A DNA stretch of 64,000 nt from Pseudomonas sediminis (GTDB lineage Bacteria; Pseudomonadota; Gammaproteobacteria; Pseudomonadales; Pseudomonadaceae): NCBI RefSeq assembly GCF_039555755.1, contig NZ_CP154631.1, positions 4,154,001 to 4,218,000 of the forward strand, given 5' to 3'. Shown piece by piece: positions 1-13,057 of the stretch (its first letter is position 1; each line of letters begins with the position of its first letter). Below the pieces are notes generated by a model. It saw only the letters and a program-made list of their open reading frames with translations, did no database searches and was not told the origin of the DNA. The position numbers and the translations under genes are program-made.

Positions 1-84
1 CACCTAAATCGCCTGTTCAAGGGCACTCCCGCCAAACTCGCCGCCAAGCTCGCTGGCCTGCCGAAACCGACCAATTGCCTATGA
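1..84 (+). CDS. C-terminal tail of an unidentified protein (5' end outside window)
   Basis: One frame is open from the window edge and ends in TGA at 82-84, leaving 27 residues rich in Lys, Leu and Ala that end in PKPTNCL. The stop overlaps the ATG of ybiB as ATGA, the usual sign of translational coupling, which is the main reason for believing the frame. I do not recognise the tail. In several pseudomonads ybiB follows nitrate-assimilation genes, so a nitrate reductase subunit is possible, but nothing in these residues shows it. Confidence 0.45.
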   Translation, partial: HLNRLFKGTPAKLAAKLAGLPKPTNCL

Positions 85-1076
85 ACCTGATCACCCCCGC
101 CGAACATCCCTTCGCCCAGTTCGTGCGTATTCTCGGCAAGGGCAAGCGCGGCGCCCGCGGCCTGACGCGCGAGGAGGCCCGCGAAGCCATGGGCCTGCTG
201 CTCGATGGCAAGGTCGAGGACACCCAGCTCGGCGCCTTCCTGATGCTGCTGCGGCACAAGGAAGAAAGCGCCGAAGAGCTCGCCGGCTTCGTCGAAGCCA
301 TTCGCCCACGGCTCGCCGCCCCGAACATCCAGGTCGACCTGGACTGGCCCAGCTATGCCGGCAAGAAACGTCACCTGCCGTGGTACCTGCTTGCAGCCAA
401 GGCGCTGGCTGCCAGTGGCGTACGCATCTTCATGCATGGCGGTGGTGCGCATACCGCAGGGCGCATGTATACCGAACAATTGCTGGAACAACTGGACATC
501 CCCTGCTGCCAAGACTGGCAAGCAGTGGAGGCGGCGCTCGACCAACACAACTTGGCCTACAGCTACCTGGGCGACTGGATGCCGGCGCTCCAGCGCATGA
601 TCGATCTGCGCAACACCCTGGGCCTGCGCTCGCCTATCCATTCCCTGGCCCGCGTGATCAACCCGCTCGCTGCCCGCTGCGGGCTGCAGAGTATCTTCCA
701 TCCCGGTTACCAGGCTGTGCATCGCGAAGCCAGTCGGCTGCTGGGTGATCACGCCATCGTGATCAAGGGCGAAGGCGGTGAGATCGAGGTCAACCCGGAC
801 GGCACCTGCCACCTGCATGGCACGCTCGATGGCGAAGATTGGGACGAAGAATGGCCGGCGCTGTCAGCGCAGCGCCATGTCAAACCCGAGCGACTCGACC
901 CGGCCGTGCTAGACGCCTTCTGGCGCGGCGAGCACGATGATGCTTACGGTCGCCTGGCGGTCATCGCCACCATGGCCGTCGCACTGCGCGGGCTGGGCCT
1001 GGATCGTGAAGCAGCATTCCTGCAGGCCCAGCAGTGCTGGGATACACGGTTTCAATCTAATCAGTCGATTACTTAA
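81..1076 (+). CDS. ybiB: YbiB family protein, TrpD-like nucleic-acid-binding glycosyltransferase homologue
   Basis: The 331-residue product resembles anthranilate phosphoribosyltransferase (TrpD) in fold: a small helical N-terminal domain (about residues 1-75, with KGKRGARGLTREEA and the helix LLDGKVEDTQLGAFLMLLR) followed by a larger alpha/beta domain. E. coli YbiB (TrpD2) is of similar length, lacks the biosynthetic activity and binds nucleic acids; it has been tied to the LexA/SOS response. The ATG at 81 is chosen over a TTG at 75 because it overlaps the upstream stop as ATGA, so it is probably the last gene of an operon that begins outside the window. Family assignment is good, but the physiological role is uncertain. 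Confidence 0.8.
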   Translation: MNLITPAEHPFAQFVRILGKGKRGARGLTREEAREAMGLLLDGKVEDTQLGAFLMLLRHKEESAEELAGFVEAIRPRLAAPNIQVDLDWPSYAGKKRHLPWYLLAAKALAASGVRIFMHGGGAHTAGRMYTEQLLEQLDIPCCQDWQAVEAALDQHNLAYSYLGDWMPALQRMIDLRNTLGLRSPIHSLARVINPLAARCGLQSIFHPGYQAVHREASRLLGDHAIVIKGEGGEIEVNPDGTCHLHGTLDGEDWDEEWPALSAQRHVKPERLDPAVLDAFWRGEHDDAYGRLAVIATMAVALRGLGLDREAAFLQAQQCWDTRFQSNQSIT

Positions 1077-1149
1077 GCCAGATTTTTCCACCTTTCAATC
1101 GAGTTCATCACGTTAGACTCCAGATTCATTCAAAACGGAGGCACACGTT

Positions 1150-2148
1150 ATGGGCTTGTTGATCGACGGCCGCTGGCATGACCAATGGTACGACACCGGC
1201 GACAGTGGCCGCTTCCAGCGCGAAAGCGCACAACGCCGTAACTGGGTAACCGCCGACGGTAGCGCAGGGCCGAGCGGCAGCGGCGGTTTCAAGGCCGAGG
1301 CCGGGCGTTATCACCTCTATGTATCGCTGGCCTGCCCCTGGGCTCATCGCACCCTGATCCTGCGCAAGCTCAAAGGCCTCGAATCGCTGATCGATGTCTC
1401 CGTGGTGAGCTGGCTGATGCGCGAACAGGGCTGGACCTTCGACCGCGAGTTCGGCTCCAGCGGCGACCGCCTCGACAACCTGAGCTACATGCATCAGCGC
1501 TACACCGCCGATGACAGCCATTACACCGGCCGCGTTACCGTACCCGTGCTGTGGGACAAACAGACCGGTGGCATCGTCAGTAACGAGTCGGCTGAAATCA
1601 TCCGCATGTTCAACAGCGCGTTCGACGGCCTGACCGGCAACGGCCTGGACTTCTACCCCGAACCGCTACGTGAGCGCATCGACCAGCTCAACGAGCGCAT
1701 CTACCCGGCCGTGAACAACGGCGTTTACCGGGCAGGCTTCGCCACCACACAGGAAGCCTACGAAGAGGCCTTCGACGAACTGTTCGCCATGCTTGACGAG
1801 CTGGAAGCACTGCTGGACGAGAAGCGTTACCTGGCCGGTGAATACCTGACCGAGGCGGACATTCGCCTGTTCACCACGCTGATTCGCTTCGATGCGGTCT
1901 ATCACGGGCATTTCAAGTGCAACCTGCGACGCATCGAGGACTACCCGAACCTGTCCAACTGGCTACGCGAGCTGTACCAGTGGCCAGGTATCGCCGAGAC
2001 GGTGGACTTCACCCACATCAAGTCGCACTACTACGCCAGCCACGCCACCATCAACCCGACTGGCGTGATACCCAAAGGGCCGCAGCAAGATTTCACGCGC
2101 GCACATGATCGCCAGCTCCTGCCGGGCAGAGGTGTGTTCCAGCGTTAG
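1150..2148 (+). CDS. yqjG: Glutathionyl-hydroquinone reductase (Xi-class glutathione transferase)
   Basis: The cytosolic enzyme reduces glutathionyl-hydroquinones to hydroquinone, using a second glutathione. The 332-residue length and N-terminal WHDQWYDT segment fit the YqjG/ECM4/PcpF family. The catalytic cysteine lies in the thioredoxin-like domain motif SLACPWAHRT near residue 62, where the family has a CPWA signature. The C-terminal half is the all-helical GST domain, including a segment with DELEALLDEKRYLAGEYLTE. A strong Shine-Dalgarno (ACGGAGG) sits about 9 bases before the ATG. It is separated from ybiB by 73 bases and faces cysG tail to tail, so it is probably a single-gene unit. Confidence 0.92.
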   Translation: MGLLIDGRWHDQWYDTGDSGRFQRESAQRRNWVTADGSAGPSGSGGFKAEAGRYHLYVSLACPWAHRTLILRKLKGLESLIDVSVVSWLMREQGWTFDREFGSSGDRLDNLSYMHQRYTADDSHYTGRVTVPVLWDKQTGGIVSNESAEIIRMFNSAFDGLTGNGLDFYPEPLRERIDQLNERIYPAVNNGVYRAGFATTQEAYEEAFDELFAMLDELEALLDEKRYLAGEYLTEADIRLFTTLIRFDAVYHGHFKCNLRRIEDYPNLSNWLRELYQWPGIAETVDFTHIKSHYYASHATINPTGVIPKGPQQDFTRAHDRQLLPGRGVFQR

Positions 2149-2164
2149 AAACGCGATGACTGGT

Positions 2165-2194
2165 GACGGAAGCCTCGACAACGAGGCTTCCGTC
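2165..2194. terminator. Hairpin between convergent yqjG and cysG
   Basis: A perfect 13-bp inverted repeat (2165-2177 and 2182-2194) has a four-base ACAA loop. It lies between two convergent stop codons, 17 bases after yqjG and 9 bases before the end of cysG. There is no long T-run on either side, so it may act as a weak two-way terminator or as an mRNA end stabiliser. Confidence 0.65.
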
Positions 2195-2202
2195 GCTGGG
2201 CG

Positions 2203-3591
2203 TCAGATGCTGTTCTGAGCGCCTTCGAACCAGGCCAGCTTGTCACGCAGGGTGACCACTTCCCCAACTATCACCAGCGTGGGGGCGTGTACTTCGTGTT
2301 CGGCGACTAGCTCCGGCAGGGTTTCCAGCGTGCCAGTGAAGACTCGCTGATTCCGCGTGGTGCCCTGCTGCACCAATGCCGCAGGCGTGGCGCCCGAACG
2401 GCCGTGTGCGATCAGTTGCTCGCAGATACCCGGCAAGCCGACCAAGCCCATGTAGAACACCAGGGTTTGCCCCGGCGCGACCAGGTCCTGCCACGGCAAG
2501 TTGCTGCTGCCATCCTTGAGATGCCCAGTGACGAAACGCACCGACTGCGCATGGTCACGATGGGTCAGCGGGATGCCGGCATAGGCCGCGCAGCCCGAAG
2601 CCGCGGTGATGCCCGGGACGACCTGGAAGGGAATGTCCTCGGCAGCCAGTTGCTCGATCTCCTCACCACCACGACCGAAGATGAACGGATCGCCGCCTTT
2701 CAGACGCAGCACGCGCTTGCCTTGACGAGCCAGGTCGATCAGCAACTGGTTGATCTGCTCCTGCGGCACCGCGTGATCGGCGCGACGCTTGCCGACATAG
2801 ATGCGCTCGGCATCACGCCGGCACAGCTCGATGATGGCGGGCGCCACCAGGCGGTCATACAGCACGACGTCGGCTTGCTGCATCAGGCGCAGGGCGCGGA
2901 AGGTCAGGAGATCGGGATCGCCCGGCCCGGCGCCGACCAGATACACCTCGCCCAGGGCGCGCGGCGCTGCACCGGCCACGCGTGCCTCGAGCAGACGCTC
3001 GGCCTCCTCCGGCTTGCCGGCAAACACGCTCTCGGCGATCTGCCCTTGAAACACGTCCTCCCAGAACACGCGGCGCTGCTGCACGTCGGGGAACAGCTGT
3101 TTGACCCGCTCACGGAAACGCTTGCCCAGGTTAGCCAACTGGCCGTAGGTGGCCGGAATCCAGGTCTCGATCTTGGCGCGGATCAGCCGCGCCAGCACCG
3201 GTGCATCGCCGCCACTGCTGACCGCAACGATCAGCGGCGAGCGATCGACGATGGCGGGAAAGATCACGCTGCACAGCGCCGGCGCATCCACCACGTTGAC
3301 GGGAATACCCAACGCCTGAGCATCGGCTGAAATCTGCGCATTCAGCGGCACGTCATCGGTGGCGGCGATGACCAGGGCAACACCCTGCAGATCACTGCTC
3401 GCATAGCCGCGCAGGAAGATGCCGTCTGCGCCGGCCAGCGTCTGCAACTCGCTACGAATCTCCGGGGCGACCACACGCAGGCGAGCGCCGGCGTCGCTCA
3501 ACAGGCGCGCCTTGCGCAGCGCAACCTCACCACCGCCGATCACCAGTACCGGGCGATCCTGCAGCTTGTGGAACAGCGGAAGGAATTGCAT
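2203..3591 (-). CDS. cysG: Siroheme synthase CysG (methyltransferase + dehydrogenase/ferrochelatase)
   Basis: The fused enzyme makes siroheme, the cofactor of sulfite and nitrite reductases, from uroporphyrinogen III. The N-terminal half (about 1-210) is the precorrin-2 dehydrogenase/ferrochelatase, with the NAD-binding [15 protein letters not shown] near residues 17-31. The C-terminal half (about 216-462) is the SAM-dependent uroporphyrinogen-III methyltransferase, with [13 protein letters not shown] at its start and [13 protein letters not shown] in the middle. The 462-residue length matches full-size CysG. It lies downstream of serS on the same strand, with a 144-base gap that holds a terminator and hairpin repeats, so it probably has its own promoter. 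Confidence 0.96.
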   Translation of the reverse strand: MQFLPLFHKLQDRPVLVIGGGEVALRKARLLSDAGARLRVVAPEIRSELQTLAGADGIFLRGYASSDLQGVALVIAATDDVPLNAQISADAQALGIPVNVVDAPALCSVIFPAIVDRSPLIVAVSSGGDAPVLARLIRAKIETWIPATYGQLANLGKRFRERVKQLFPDVQQRRVFWEDVFQGQIAESVFAGKPEEAERLLEARVAGAAPRALGEVYLVGAGPGDPDLLTFRALRLMQQADVVLYDRLVAPAIIELCRRDAERIYVGKRRADHAVPQEQINQLLIDLARQGKRVLRLKGGDPFIFGRGGEEIEQLAAEDIPFQVVPGITAASGCAAYAGIPLTHRDHAQSVRFVTGHLKDGSSNLPWQDLVAPGQTLVFYMGLVGLPGICEQLIAHGRSGATPAALVQQGTTRNQRVFTGTLETLPELVAEHEVHAPTLVIVGEVVTLRDKLAWFEGAQNSI

Positions 3592-3621
3592 CAGATCAGC
3601 CTCATCAGAGGTCGGTCGTAG

Positions 3622-3675
3622 GGTGCGCTGCGCGCACCAAACTACGGTGTAAGGCTCTGGTGCGCATGGCGCACC
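3622..3675. repeat. Pair of REP-like hairpins (GGTGCGC arms)
   Basis: Two small hairpins stand 20 bases apart: 3622-3638 (GGTGCGC-TGC-GCGCACC) and 3659-3675 (GGTGCGC-ATG-GCGCACC). Each is a palindrome and the two are near copies. Short GTAGGGTGCGC repeats of this type are scattered between genes in many Pseudomonas genomes. They lie in the cysG–serS gap. Confidence 0.6.
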
Positions 3676-3687
3676 TTACCTCCATTG

Positions 3688-3715
3688 AAACGGGGCAGTT
3701 GCTAACGCCCCGTTT
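3688..3715. terminator. Rho-independent terminator hairpin downstream of serS
   Basis: A 9-bp stem (AAACGGGGC at 3688-3696, GCCCCGTTT at 3707-3715) is followed by a T-run on the plus strand and carries a shorter T-tract on the minus strand. It begins 20 bases past the end of serS, whose transcripts it would stop. The better T-run faces the other way, so it may also block antisense transcription. Confidence 0.7.
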
Positions 3716-3735
3716 TTTTGCGTTGTGATGGCCTA

Positions 3736-5025
<1,290 letters not shown>

Positions 5026-5096
5026 TCAATACATCGACGAAAAAAGGTTGCGGCCACCAGCGTGACGCGGGTTGCCGAGTGTAAAGCTTTAACGGG

Positions 5097-5480
5097 TCAG
5101 GATGCCAATCGAGCCAGGCTCAGACCGGCCCAGGCGGCCAGCAGACCGCCAATGATACTGAATGCCAGGTAACCGAAGGCCTCGGGCGCGCGACCGCCCT
5201 CCATCAGTTTCATGATTTCCAGGCTGAAAGACGAAAAAGTGGTGAAGCCACCCAGAACGCCAGTAATCAGTCCGGTACGCAGCTCCAGCGGCAGATCGGT
5301 ACGGGTCAGGAACAAGCCTGACAGCAAACCAATCAGCAGACAGCCGACGACGTTTACCGCAAAGGTGCCCAGGTAGAAATGCCGGGGCCAGTTGCCCGCT
5401 ACCCAACTGGCAACCAGAAAGCGCATGACCGACCCAGCCGCGCCCCCAACAGCGACGGCAAGTGCTACACGAATCATCAT
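5097..5480 (-). CDS. crcB: Fluoride ion channel/exporter CrcB (Fluc)
   Basis: The small inner-membrane protein lets fluoride leave the cell and acts as a dual-topology dimer. The 127 residues form four hydrophobic segments. The family motif [12 protein letters not shown] near residues 75-86 contains the Phe and Thr/Ser residues that line the fluoride path. Its ATG (5478-5480) overlaps the rarA stop by three bases, so it is translated with rarA. No fluoride riboswitch could be placed before it, which fits its position inside an operon. Confidence 0.93.
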   Translation of the reverse strand: MMIRVALAVAVGGAAGSVMRFLVASWVAGNWPRHFYLGTFAVNVVGCLLIGLLSGLFLTRTDLPLELRTGLITGVLGGFTTFSSFSLEIMKLMEGGRAPEAFGYLAFSIIGGLLAAWAGLSLARLAS

Positions 5481-6799
5481 TTTCTCCTCTGCCTCGGACT
5501 ATTGGCGTCCTGACTGCGCAGATGTTGCAGCTTGTCGCGAATCTTCAACTCCAGGCCGCGTGGCACCGGGTCGTAATACTGGCGCGGCTGCAGATTTTCG
5601 GGGAAGTAATCCTCGCCCGCCGCATAGGCATCGGGCTCGTCATGGGCATAGCGGTACTCATCGCCGTAGCCGAGTTGCTTCATCAGCTTGGTAGGCGCAT
5701 TGCGCAGGTGCAGCGGCACCTCCTGCGAACCCTGCTCGGCGGCATCACGCATGGCCGCTTTGAAAGCCGTATAGACCGCATTACTCTTGGGCGCACAGGC
5801 CAGATAAACGATGGCCTGGGCCACGGCCAGCTCGCCTTCCGGGCTGCCCAGGCGCTCCTGCACGTCCCAGGCATTGAGGCACAGAGTCAGCGCGCGCGGG
5901 TCGGCGTTGCCGATATCCTCACTGGCCATGCGCACCACGCGACGGGCGATGTACAGCGGGTCGCAGCCGCCGTCGAGCATACGCGCGTACCAGTACAGCG
6001 CACCGTCCGGGCTGGAGCCACGCACTGACTTGTGCAGCGCTGAAATCTGGTCGTAGAAGGCTTCGCCGCCCTTGTCGAAACGGCGCCGGCTGTCGCCCAG
6101 CAGGTTCTGCAGCAGTTCGACGCCGATCTCGCCGTCGTCTTCCGCCAGATCGGCAGCATTCTCGAGAAAGTTGAGCAGGCGGCGACCATCGCCATCGGCA
6201 GCGGCCAGAAGAATCTGAAAGGCCTCGTCCGGCAGGCTGAGATGGCGATCACCGAGGCCTTTTGGATCGCTCAACGCACGGTTGACCAGCTTGCGCATCG
6301 CCGCCTCGTCGAGGCTCTTGAGCACATAGACGCGTGCACGCGACAGCAGCGCATTGTTCAGCTCGAACGAGGGGTTCTCGGTGGTGGCACCGATGAAGAT
6401 CAGCGTGCCATCTTCCACATAGGGCAGGAACGCATCCTGCTGGCTCTTGTTGAAGCGGTGCACTTCATCGACGAAGAGGATGGTACGACGGCCGTACTGC
6501 GCAGCGTGCTGTTGAGCCACCTCGACGGCCTGGCGGATCTCCTTGACCCCGGACAGCACCGCGGAGATGGTCTCGAAATGGGCGTCGGTAACCTTGGCGA
6601 GCAGGCGCGCCAGGGTGGTTTTGCCCACCCCTGGCGGCCCCCAGAAGATCATCGAGTGCAAAGCGCCCTGCTCCAGCGCCTCACGCAGCGGCTTGCCCGG
6701 CGCCAGCACATGCTCCTGCCCGACATATTCGTCCAGGCTGGTTGCACGCAAACGCGCAGCCAAGGGCTGCGCGACGGGTTGGCGGCCGAACAGATCCAC
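5477..6799 (-). CDS. rarA: Replication-associated recombination protein RarA (MgsA, YcaJ)
   Basis: This AAA+ ATPase acts at stalled replication forks and interacts with SSB. Walker A is GPPGVGKTT at residues 54-62 and Walker B with the sensor region is [19 protein letters not shown]. The C-terminal half carries the tetramerisation domain, with [18 protein letters not shown] and the conserved [10 protein letters not shown] near the end. The 440-residue length fits the family. The start follows the lolA stop after only three bases, giving a lolA–rarA–crcB operon. Confidence 0.95.
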   Translation of the reverse strand: MDLFGRQPVAQPLAARLRATSLDEYVGQEHVLAPGKPLREALEQGALHSMIFWGPPGVGKTTLARLLAKVTDAHFETISAVLSGVKEIRQAVEVAQQHAAQYGRRTILFVDEVHRFNKSQQDAFLPYVEDGTLIFIGATTENPSFELNNALLSRARVYVLKSLDEAAMRKLVNRALSDPKGLGDRHLSLPDEAFQILLAAADGDGRRLLNFLENAADLAEDDGEIGVELLQNLLGDSRRRFDKGGEAFYDQISALHKSVRGSSPDGALYWYARMLDGGCDPLYIARRVVRMASEDIGNADPRALTLCLNAWDVQERLGSPEGELAVAQAIVYLACAPKSNAVYTAFKAAMRDAAEQGSQEVPLHLRNAPTKLMKQLGYGDEYRYAHDEPDAYAAGEDYFPENLQPRQYYDPVPRGLELKIRDKLQHLRSQDANSPRQRRK

Positions 6800-6802
6800 G
6801 CC

Positions 6803-7429
6803 TTACTCCTGGATGACGTCCACGCCTTGCGGAATGTCGAAGGTGAACTGGGCGTTATCGACCGGCTCGTTCATCTTCACATTGAGGAACAGGATGTTGG
6901 TGCGCTGGCCGATGCTGTCGATCAACTGCATGTCGTTGAGCACACGATTACGGAACGACAGGCGCAGGCTGTCGAACAGGCTGTCCTTGGCCTTGGGCTT
7001 AAGAATGAAGTCGACCACGCTACCGCCTTCCTTGTAGTCGATCTCGAAGTTCTCGCGAATCTGCGACACATCACCGGACAGCAGCAATGCCGGGGTGTGA
7101 GTCAGGCGCTGATCGAGGGTCTGAATGGTGACCTGCTCAAGATCCGGGTCATACAGCCAGACTTTTTCACCGTTGGACACCAGCAGTTGCTCCATCGGCT
7201 GGTCGGTGTGCCAGCGGAACATACCCGGACGTTTGAGCAGCATTTCCCCGGCGGTTTCCTGCAACTGGGTGCCGCTGGCGTCGAGGGTCAGCTGAGAAAA
7301 GCGTGCACTGATGGTCTGCGCCTGGCTGAGCAGGTCGCTCAGGCGCTTGGTGGCGGCCTCTTCATCAGCCTGGGCAGTCAGCAGGGTAAAGCTCAGAGCA
7401 GCCAGCATCAGCAGGCGAATAACACGCAT
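6803..7429 (-). CDS. lolA: Outer-membrane lipoprotein carrier LolA
   Basis: This periplasmic chaperone takes lipoproteins from the LolCDE transporter and hands them to LolB in the outer membrane. The 208-residue product has a signal peptide ([21 protein letters not shown], cut near residue 21) and the mature features [12 protein letters not shown] and PGMFRWHT, typical of the half-barrel lipid pocket. The ATG at 7429 is chosen over one 15 codons earlier because it has AAGGGG 5-6 bases upstream and puts the signal peptide at the N-terminus. It leads a lolA–rarA–crcB unit and lies 125 bases downstream of ftsK. Confidence 0.95.
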   Translation of the reverse strand: MRVIRLLMLAALSFTLLTAQADEEAATKRLSDLLSQAQTISARFSQLTLDASGTQLQETAGEMLLKRPGMFRWHTDQPMEQLLVSNGEKVWLYDPDLEQVTIQTLDQRLTHTPALLLSGDVSQIRENFEIDYKEGGSVVDFILKPKAKDSLFDSLRLSFRNRVLNDMQLIDSIGQRTNILFLNVKMNEPVDNAQFTFDIPQGVDVIQE

Positions 7430-7554
7430 ATAAACCCCTTGAGTCCGTATGAGAATGGCGAGGCGACTCCGCACCTCGCATTGCTCGGCAGCGCTTGGCT
7501 GCCGTGAAGTCTTGTAGACCGCTAATTCAGTGGTTTGTCCGCGAGACGCAACAC

Positions 7555-9963
7555 TCAGTCACGAGATGAACCGGGCGCGAGCACCTCGCGTGATCCGTTG
7601 GTATTCATCGAGCTGACCACGCCGGCCATCTCCATCGCCTCGATCATTCGCGCGGCGCGGTTGTAGCCGATCTTCAGCTTGCGCTGCACCGCGGAAATCG
7701 ACGCGCGGCGGCTTTCCAGAACGAAGTTGACGGCTTCGTCGTACAGCGGATCTTCCTCGCTGCCCTCGCCACCTTCACCACCGCTGCTGCCCTCGAAGCC
7801 GCTGCCACCCTCTTCGGCACCGGCGAGGATGTCTTCGTTGTAATCCGGCGCGCCACGCAGCTTCCAGGCCTCGACCACGCGATGCACTTCATCGTCAGAG
7901 ACGAAGGCACCGTGAACACGAATAGGCAAGCTGGTGCCAGGCGGCATGTAGAGCATGTCACCGTGACCCAACAGCTGCTCGGCGCCACCCTGGTCGATGA
8001 TGGTGCGCGAATCGATCTTGCTGGAGACCTGGAACGCCATACGGGTCGGGATGTTGGCTTTGATCAGGCCGGTGATCACGTCCACCGAGGGGCGCTGGGT
8101 GGCGAGAATCAGGTGAATACCGGCCGCACGTGCCTTCTGAGCGATACGCGCAATCAGCTCTTCGACCTTCTTGCCGACGATCATCATCATGTCGGCGAAT
8201 TCGTCGACCACCACCACGATGGTCGGCAGGGGTTTGAGCAGCGGTGCCTCGTCTTCCATGCTTTCGCGACGGAACAGTGGGTCAGCCAATGGCTCGCCAG
8301 CCTCGATGGCATCCTTGACCTTGCGGTTGAAGCCCGCCAGGTTGCGCACACCCATCTTCGACATCAGCTTGTAGCGGCGCTCCATCTCGGCAACGCTCCA
8401 ACGCAGGGCGTTGGCCGCCTCCTTCATGTCGGTGACCACCGGGCAAAGCAGGTGCGGAATACCCTCGTAGATCGACAACTCGAGCATTTTCGGGTCGATC
8501 ATGATCAGTTTGGCGTCTTCCGGGCTCGACTTGAACAAAATCGACAGGATCATCGCGTTCACGCCCACCGACTTACCGGAACCAGTGGTACCGGCCACCA
8601 GCAGGTGCGGCATCTTGGCCAGATCGGTGATCACCGGCTTACCGCCGATGTCATGCCCCAGCGCCAGAGTGACCGGCGACTTGGCATCATCGTATTCGGG
8701 CGTCGACAGCACTTCGGAGAAACGCACGATCTGACGATTCTCGTTGGGAATCTCGATACCGACGGTGGTCTTGCCGGGAATGACTTCCACCACCCGCACG
8801 CTGGTCACGGCCAGCGAACGCGCCAGGTCCTTGGCCAGGTTGGCGATGCGACTGACCTTGACCCCGGCAGCCGGCTGGATTTCGTAGCGGGTGATCACCG
8901 GGCCTGGATGGATCGAATCCACCGCGACTTCGACACCGAACTCCTTGAGCTTGATTTCCAGCAGATGGCCGACGCCCTTGAGCGATTCCGGCGAGTACTC
9001 GACCTTCTTGGCTTCCGCCGGATCGAGTAGAGAAATCGGCGGCAAGGTGCCTTCCACCGCGCTGTCGACGAACAGCGGAGCCTGCTTTTCCTTCTGCACG
9101 CGCTTGCTCGGTTCTGGCGCCTTGGCCACGGGCGGAGGCGCGATCACCGGCGCAGGGCGCTTCTCGCGCTCGCTCATGTGTTTGCTCAGCGACTCCTCGC
9201 GCTCGAGCAGGCGCTCCTTGACCTTGGCTTGCTCACGACGGTCCGACACCACTGGCGCAGCCACCTCGGTGACCCGCTCGTCCAGCTCGCGCAGTTGAAT
9301 CTTCATCTGCTTGCGCTCGCTACGGGCGTTCCACCAGCCGGTGATGACGCCGTGAATCAGCTCGATCAGGTCGAGGGTGATCTTGCCGGTAAGGTCCATT
9401 ACGCGGAACCAGGACAGATCGGTGAACACGGTCAAACCGAACAGGAACAACGCCAGAAATACCAGCGTGCTGCCCTGCACGTTCAGCGCATGCACGGACA
9501 GATCACCCAGGCTGGCGCCGAGCATGCCGCCACCCGAGCCCTGCATGCCAGCGGCCGCTGCGAAATGAATGTCACCCAGCGCCGCGCCGGAAAGAATCAG
9601 GAAGACCAGGCCAATGCTGTGCCAGGAAAATAGCCAGCCGTTCCAGTGCCAGGGCTGATTACGCGTGCGGAACACCTGCCAGGTCTTGGCTGCCAGCAGG
9701 AGTGGGAAGATATAGGCAAAGTAGCCCAGTGCGCCGAACAGTGCACTGGAGAGCCAGGCGCCAATGCTGCCGCCGGCGTTGATGATGCGCTCGACCTGCA
9801 CACTGTTGTCCCACGCCGGATCGGCGGCGTTATAGGTCAACAGTGCCATCAGCAGGTACAGGCACATCGCGCCCAGGGCGATCAATGCGCCTTCCTTCAG
9901 TCGATACTGAAGCTTCTGACGCCAGTCGATAATCTGGGTGGTGGAATTCTTCAAAACAGCCAT
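7555..9963 (-). CDS. ftsK: DNA translocase FtsK
   Basis: The septal DNA pump clears chromosome termini and activates XerCD at dif during division. The N-terminal ~200 residues contain four membrane segments, then a fairly short charged linker rich in Glu and Arg (about 225-310), then the RecA-like motor with Walker [16 protein letters not shown] around residue 460 and Walker [14 protein letters not shown]. The C-terminal ~65 residues are the winged-helix gamma domain that reads KOPS ([19 protein letters not shown]). The ATG at 9963 gives 802 residues; an ATG at 9987 is possible but lacks a ribosome site. The linker is much shorter than in E. coli, as usual in Pseudomonas. Confidence 0.95.
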   Translation of the reverse strand: MAVLKNSTTQIIDWRQKLQYRLKEGALIALGAMCLYLLMALLTYNAADPAWDNSVQVERIINAGGSIGAWLSSALFGALGYFAYIFPLLLAAKTWQVFRTRNQPWHWNGWLFSWHSIGLVFLILSGAALGDIHFAAAAGMQGSGGGMLGASLGDLSVHALNVQGSTLVFLALFLFGLTVFTDLSWFRVMDLTGKITLDLIELIHGVITGWWNARSERKQMKIQLRELDERVTEVAAPVVSDRREQAKVKERLLEREESLSKHMSEREKRPAPVIAPPPVAKAPEPSKRVQKEKQAPLFVDSAVEGTLPPISLLDPAEAKKVEYSPESLKGVGHLLEIKLKEFGVEVAVDSIHPGPVITRYEIQPAAGVKVSRIANLAKDLARSLAVTSVRVVEVIPGKTTVGIEIPNENRQIVRFSEVLSTPEYDDAKSPVTLALGHDIGGKPVITDLAKMPHLLVAGTTGSGKSVGVNAMILSILFKSSPEDAKLIMIDPKMLELSIYEGIPHLLCPVVTDMKEAANALRWSVAEMERRYKLMSKMGVRNLAGFNRKVKDAIEAGEPLADPLFRRESMEDEAPLLKPLPTIVVVVDEFADMMMIVGKKVEELIARIAQKARAAGIHLILATQRPSVDVITGLIKANIPTRMAFQVSSKIDSRTIIDQGGAEQLLGHGDMLYMPPGTSLPIRVHGAFVSDDEVHRVVEAWKLRGAPDYNEDILAGAEEGGSGFEGSSGGEGGEGSEEDPLYDEAVNFVLESRRASISAVQRKLKIGYNRAARMIEAMEMAGVVSSMNTNGSREVLAPGSSRD

Positions 9964-10079
9964 TTCCTGCGCCCTTGGCGCGTCCATCTGATGGTTAACC
10001 GCAGAAGCGGCCTATTGTAGGGCCAGCCTGACGCCGAGGCCAATTGCCAAGCTCCCGCACCCACCCCGCTTCGGTGTAG

Positions 10080-11108
<1,029 letters not shown>

Positions 11109-11164
11109 TGGCACAAGGGCGAGCACCATCGCTCGCCCTCCCCTCCTCCGCTGGACAAGCGCAC

Positions 11165-11845
11165 ATGCTGACCTGGCTGCAACGTGACTCACTGCAGTTC
11201 CCGCCACTGGCAAAAGCCATGCGCGAACCCAATGGCCTGCTCGCCGCTGGCGGCGACCTGAGTGCCGACCGACTGATCAGCGCCTACCGCCACGGCTGCT
11301 TCCCCTGGTTCGACGATGGCCAGCCGATCCTCTGGTGGTCACCTGATCCGCGCACGGTGCTGTTCCCCGAAGAGCTGCACGTTTCTCGCAGCCTGGCCAA
11401 GCTGCTGAGACAAAATCGCTACCGCGTCACCTTCGACCAGGATTTTGCGGCCGTGATAAAAGCTTGCGCCGAGCCACGCGCCTACGCCGATGGCACCTGG
11501 ATCACTCGCGGCATGCAGGACGCCTACCTGCAACTGCATCAGCGCGGCATTGCCCACTCCGTGGAAGTCTGGAGCAAGGGTGAGCTGGTTGGCGGGCTCT
11601 ACGGCCTGGCCATGGGCCAGCTGTTCTTCGGCGAATCCATGTTCAGCCGCGCAGACAACGCCTCCAAGATCGGTTTCGCCACCCTCGTCGGCAAGCTGCG
11701 CGCATGGGGCTTCGTACTCATCGACTGCCAGATGCCCACGCAGCACCTGCACAGCTTCGGCGCAAGAGCCATACCTCGCGCGACATTCGCCGAGTACCTG
11801 CAGCACCACATCGATCTGCCAGCTACAGCGGACTGGCTCGCCTAG
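11165..11845 (+). CDS. aat: Leucyl/phenylalanyl-tRNA–protein transferase
   Basis: The enzyme moves Leu or Phe from its tRNA to proteins with N-terminal Lys or Arg, marking them for ClpS–ClpAP degradation. The 226-residue length and opening [14 protein letters not shown] match the family, as do [11 protein letters not shown] and the catalytic-core segment [19 protein letters not shown]. The frame is open upstream to an ATG at 11108, but the added residues are not family-like, so the ATG at 11165 is preferred. It precedes bpt by 54 bases, so the two transferases that create N-degrons are adjacent. Confidence 0.95.
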   Translation: MLTWLQRDSLQFPPLAKAMREPNGLLAAGGDLSADRLISAYRHGCFPWFDDGQPILWWSPDPRTVLFPEELHVSRSLAKLLRQNRYRVTFDQDFAAVIKACAEPRAYADGTWITRGMQDAYLQLHQRGIAHSVEVWSKGELVGGLYGLAMGQLFFGESMFSRADNASKIGFATLVGKLRAWGFVLIDCQMPTQHLHSFGARAIPRATFAEYLQHHIDLPATADWLA

Positions 11846-11899
11846 TCGAGCGGCCAAGCCTGGCATACACTCTTAGTCAGGCTTTTGCGAGACGACGCC

Positions 11900-12607
11900 A
11901 TGACCGAGCTGGCCCGCCTGAAGTTCTATGCCACTCAACCTCATCCATGCAGCTATCTGCCGGAAGAACAGGCCACCACCCTGTTTCTCGACCCCAGCCA
12001 GCCCATGGACGTGCAGGTCTATGCCGAGCTGTCGGAACTGGGTTTTCGCCGCAGCGGCGACCACCTCTATCGCCCCCACTGCCAGCAGTGCACAGCCTGC
12101 ATCCCGGCACGCATCCCGGCCGCGCGCTTTACGGCAAATCGCCAGCAGCGGCGCATCATCAAGCGCAATCAAGACATCGTCGTTCGTTGTGTGCGCCCGG
12201 TATTCACCGAAGAGTATTACGCGCTCTATGTGCGCTACATCGAGCAGCGCCACGCCGATGGCGACATGTACCCGCCGAGCCGCGAGCAGTTCTCGACCTT
12301 TCTGATTCGCGATCTGCCCTTTTCACGCTTCTATGAGTTCCGCCTGCAAGACAAGCTGCTCGCCATTGCTGTCACCGACGTTCTGCCGAATGGCCTGTCG
12401 GCCGTCTACACCTTCTACGATCCGGCTGAAGAGCGCCGCAGCCTTGGCCGATTCGCCATCCTCTGGCAAATCGGCGAAACCTCGCGCCTGGGGCTGGAGG
12501 CCGTCTATCTCGGCTACTGGATCAAGAACTGCCGTAAGATGAACTACAAGACCCAGTACCGCCCCATCGAACTTTTCGTCAATCAGCGCTGGACGCTGCT
12601 TACCTAG
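11900..12607 (+). CDS. bpt: Aspartate/glutamate leucyltransferase (Bpt, ATE-like)
   Basis: This enzyme transfers Leu to proteins beginning with Asp or Glu, the second bacterial route into the N-degron pathway. The 235-residue product has the ATE-family N-terminal cysteine cluster ([14 protein letters not shown]) and the C-terminal [15 protein letters not shown], with the RPIELF segment near the end. The ATG at 11900 ([13 protein letters not shown]) is the family start; a TTG at 11885 is unlikely. It lies between aat and infA on the same strand. Confidence 0.94.
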
Positions 12608-12743
12608 CCGCTTTACCACCCACCCAGACGCTCGACAATCCAAGCCACTTGGCGCAGCCCCCTGTTTTCGGGCACAATGCACGCCGCTTTTGCCTGGCGC
12701 CAGTTGCACCGGGCCATTTCCTGGATACCGAGGGCTTTACTGC

Positions 12744-12962
12744 ATGTCGAAAGAAGACAGCTTCGAAATGGAAGGCACTGTCGTCGACACCCTGCCCAAC
12801 ACCATGTTCCGCGTGGAGTTGGAAAACGGGCACGTCGTTACCGCGCACATCTCCGGCAAGATGCGCAAGAACTACATCCGCATTCTCACTGGTGACAAGG
12901 TGCGTGTTGAGCTGACACCTTATGACTTGAGCAAAGGCCGCATCACCTACCGCGCCCGTTAA
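12744..12962 (+). CDS. infA: Translation initiation factor IF-1
   Basis: IF-1 binds the ribosomal A site on the 30S subunit during initiation. The 72 residues form a single S1-type OB fold: [19 protein letters not shown], the [19 protein letters not shown] strand-loop-strand and [17 protein letters not shown]. The usable start is the ATG at 12744, as the longer upstream frame is not conserved in type. It is followed by a strong terminator shared with the convergent clpA. Confidence 0.97.
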
Positions 12963-12974
12963 GCCAAGCACCAA

Positions 12975-13008
12975 ACGAAAACGCCCGGCTTATGCCGGGC
13001 GTTTTCGT
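12975..13008 (+). terminator. infA terminator
   Basis: A perfect 15-bp stem (12975-12989 and 12994-13008) has a TTAT loop. Its GC-rich core CGCCCGGC is flanked by A- and T-rich arms, giving a T-run on both strands. It begins 12 bases after the infA stop and can act in both directions. Confidence 0.88.
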
Positions 13009-13010
13009 TG

Positions 13011-13043
13011 GCTCAGCGAAAGCCGCCAGGGCTTTCGCTGAGC
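13011..13043 (-). terminator. Second hairpin, 3' of clpA
   Basis: A perfect 13-bp stem (GCTCAGCGAAAGC at 13011-13023, its complement at 13031-13043) has a seven-base loop. It lies 14 bases past the clpA stop and directly abuts the infA terminator, so each of the two convergent genes has its own hairpin. Confidence 0.7.
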
Positions 13044-13057
13044 GTGAGGCCATTCGA

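Noticed and set aside
5400..5560. Fluoride riboswitch upstream of crcB
   Set aside because: crcB starts inside the end of rarA, leaving no leader, and I do not see the conserved riboswitch core.
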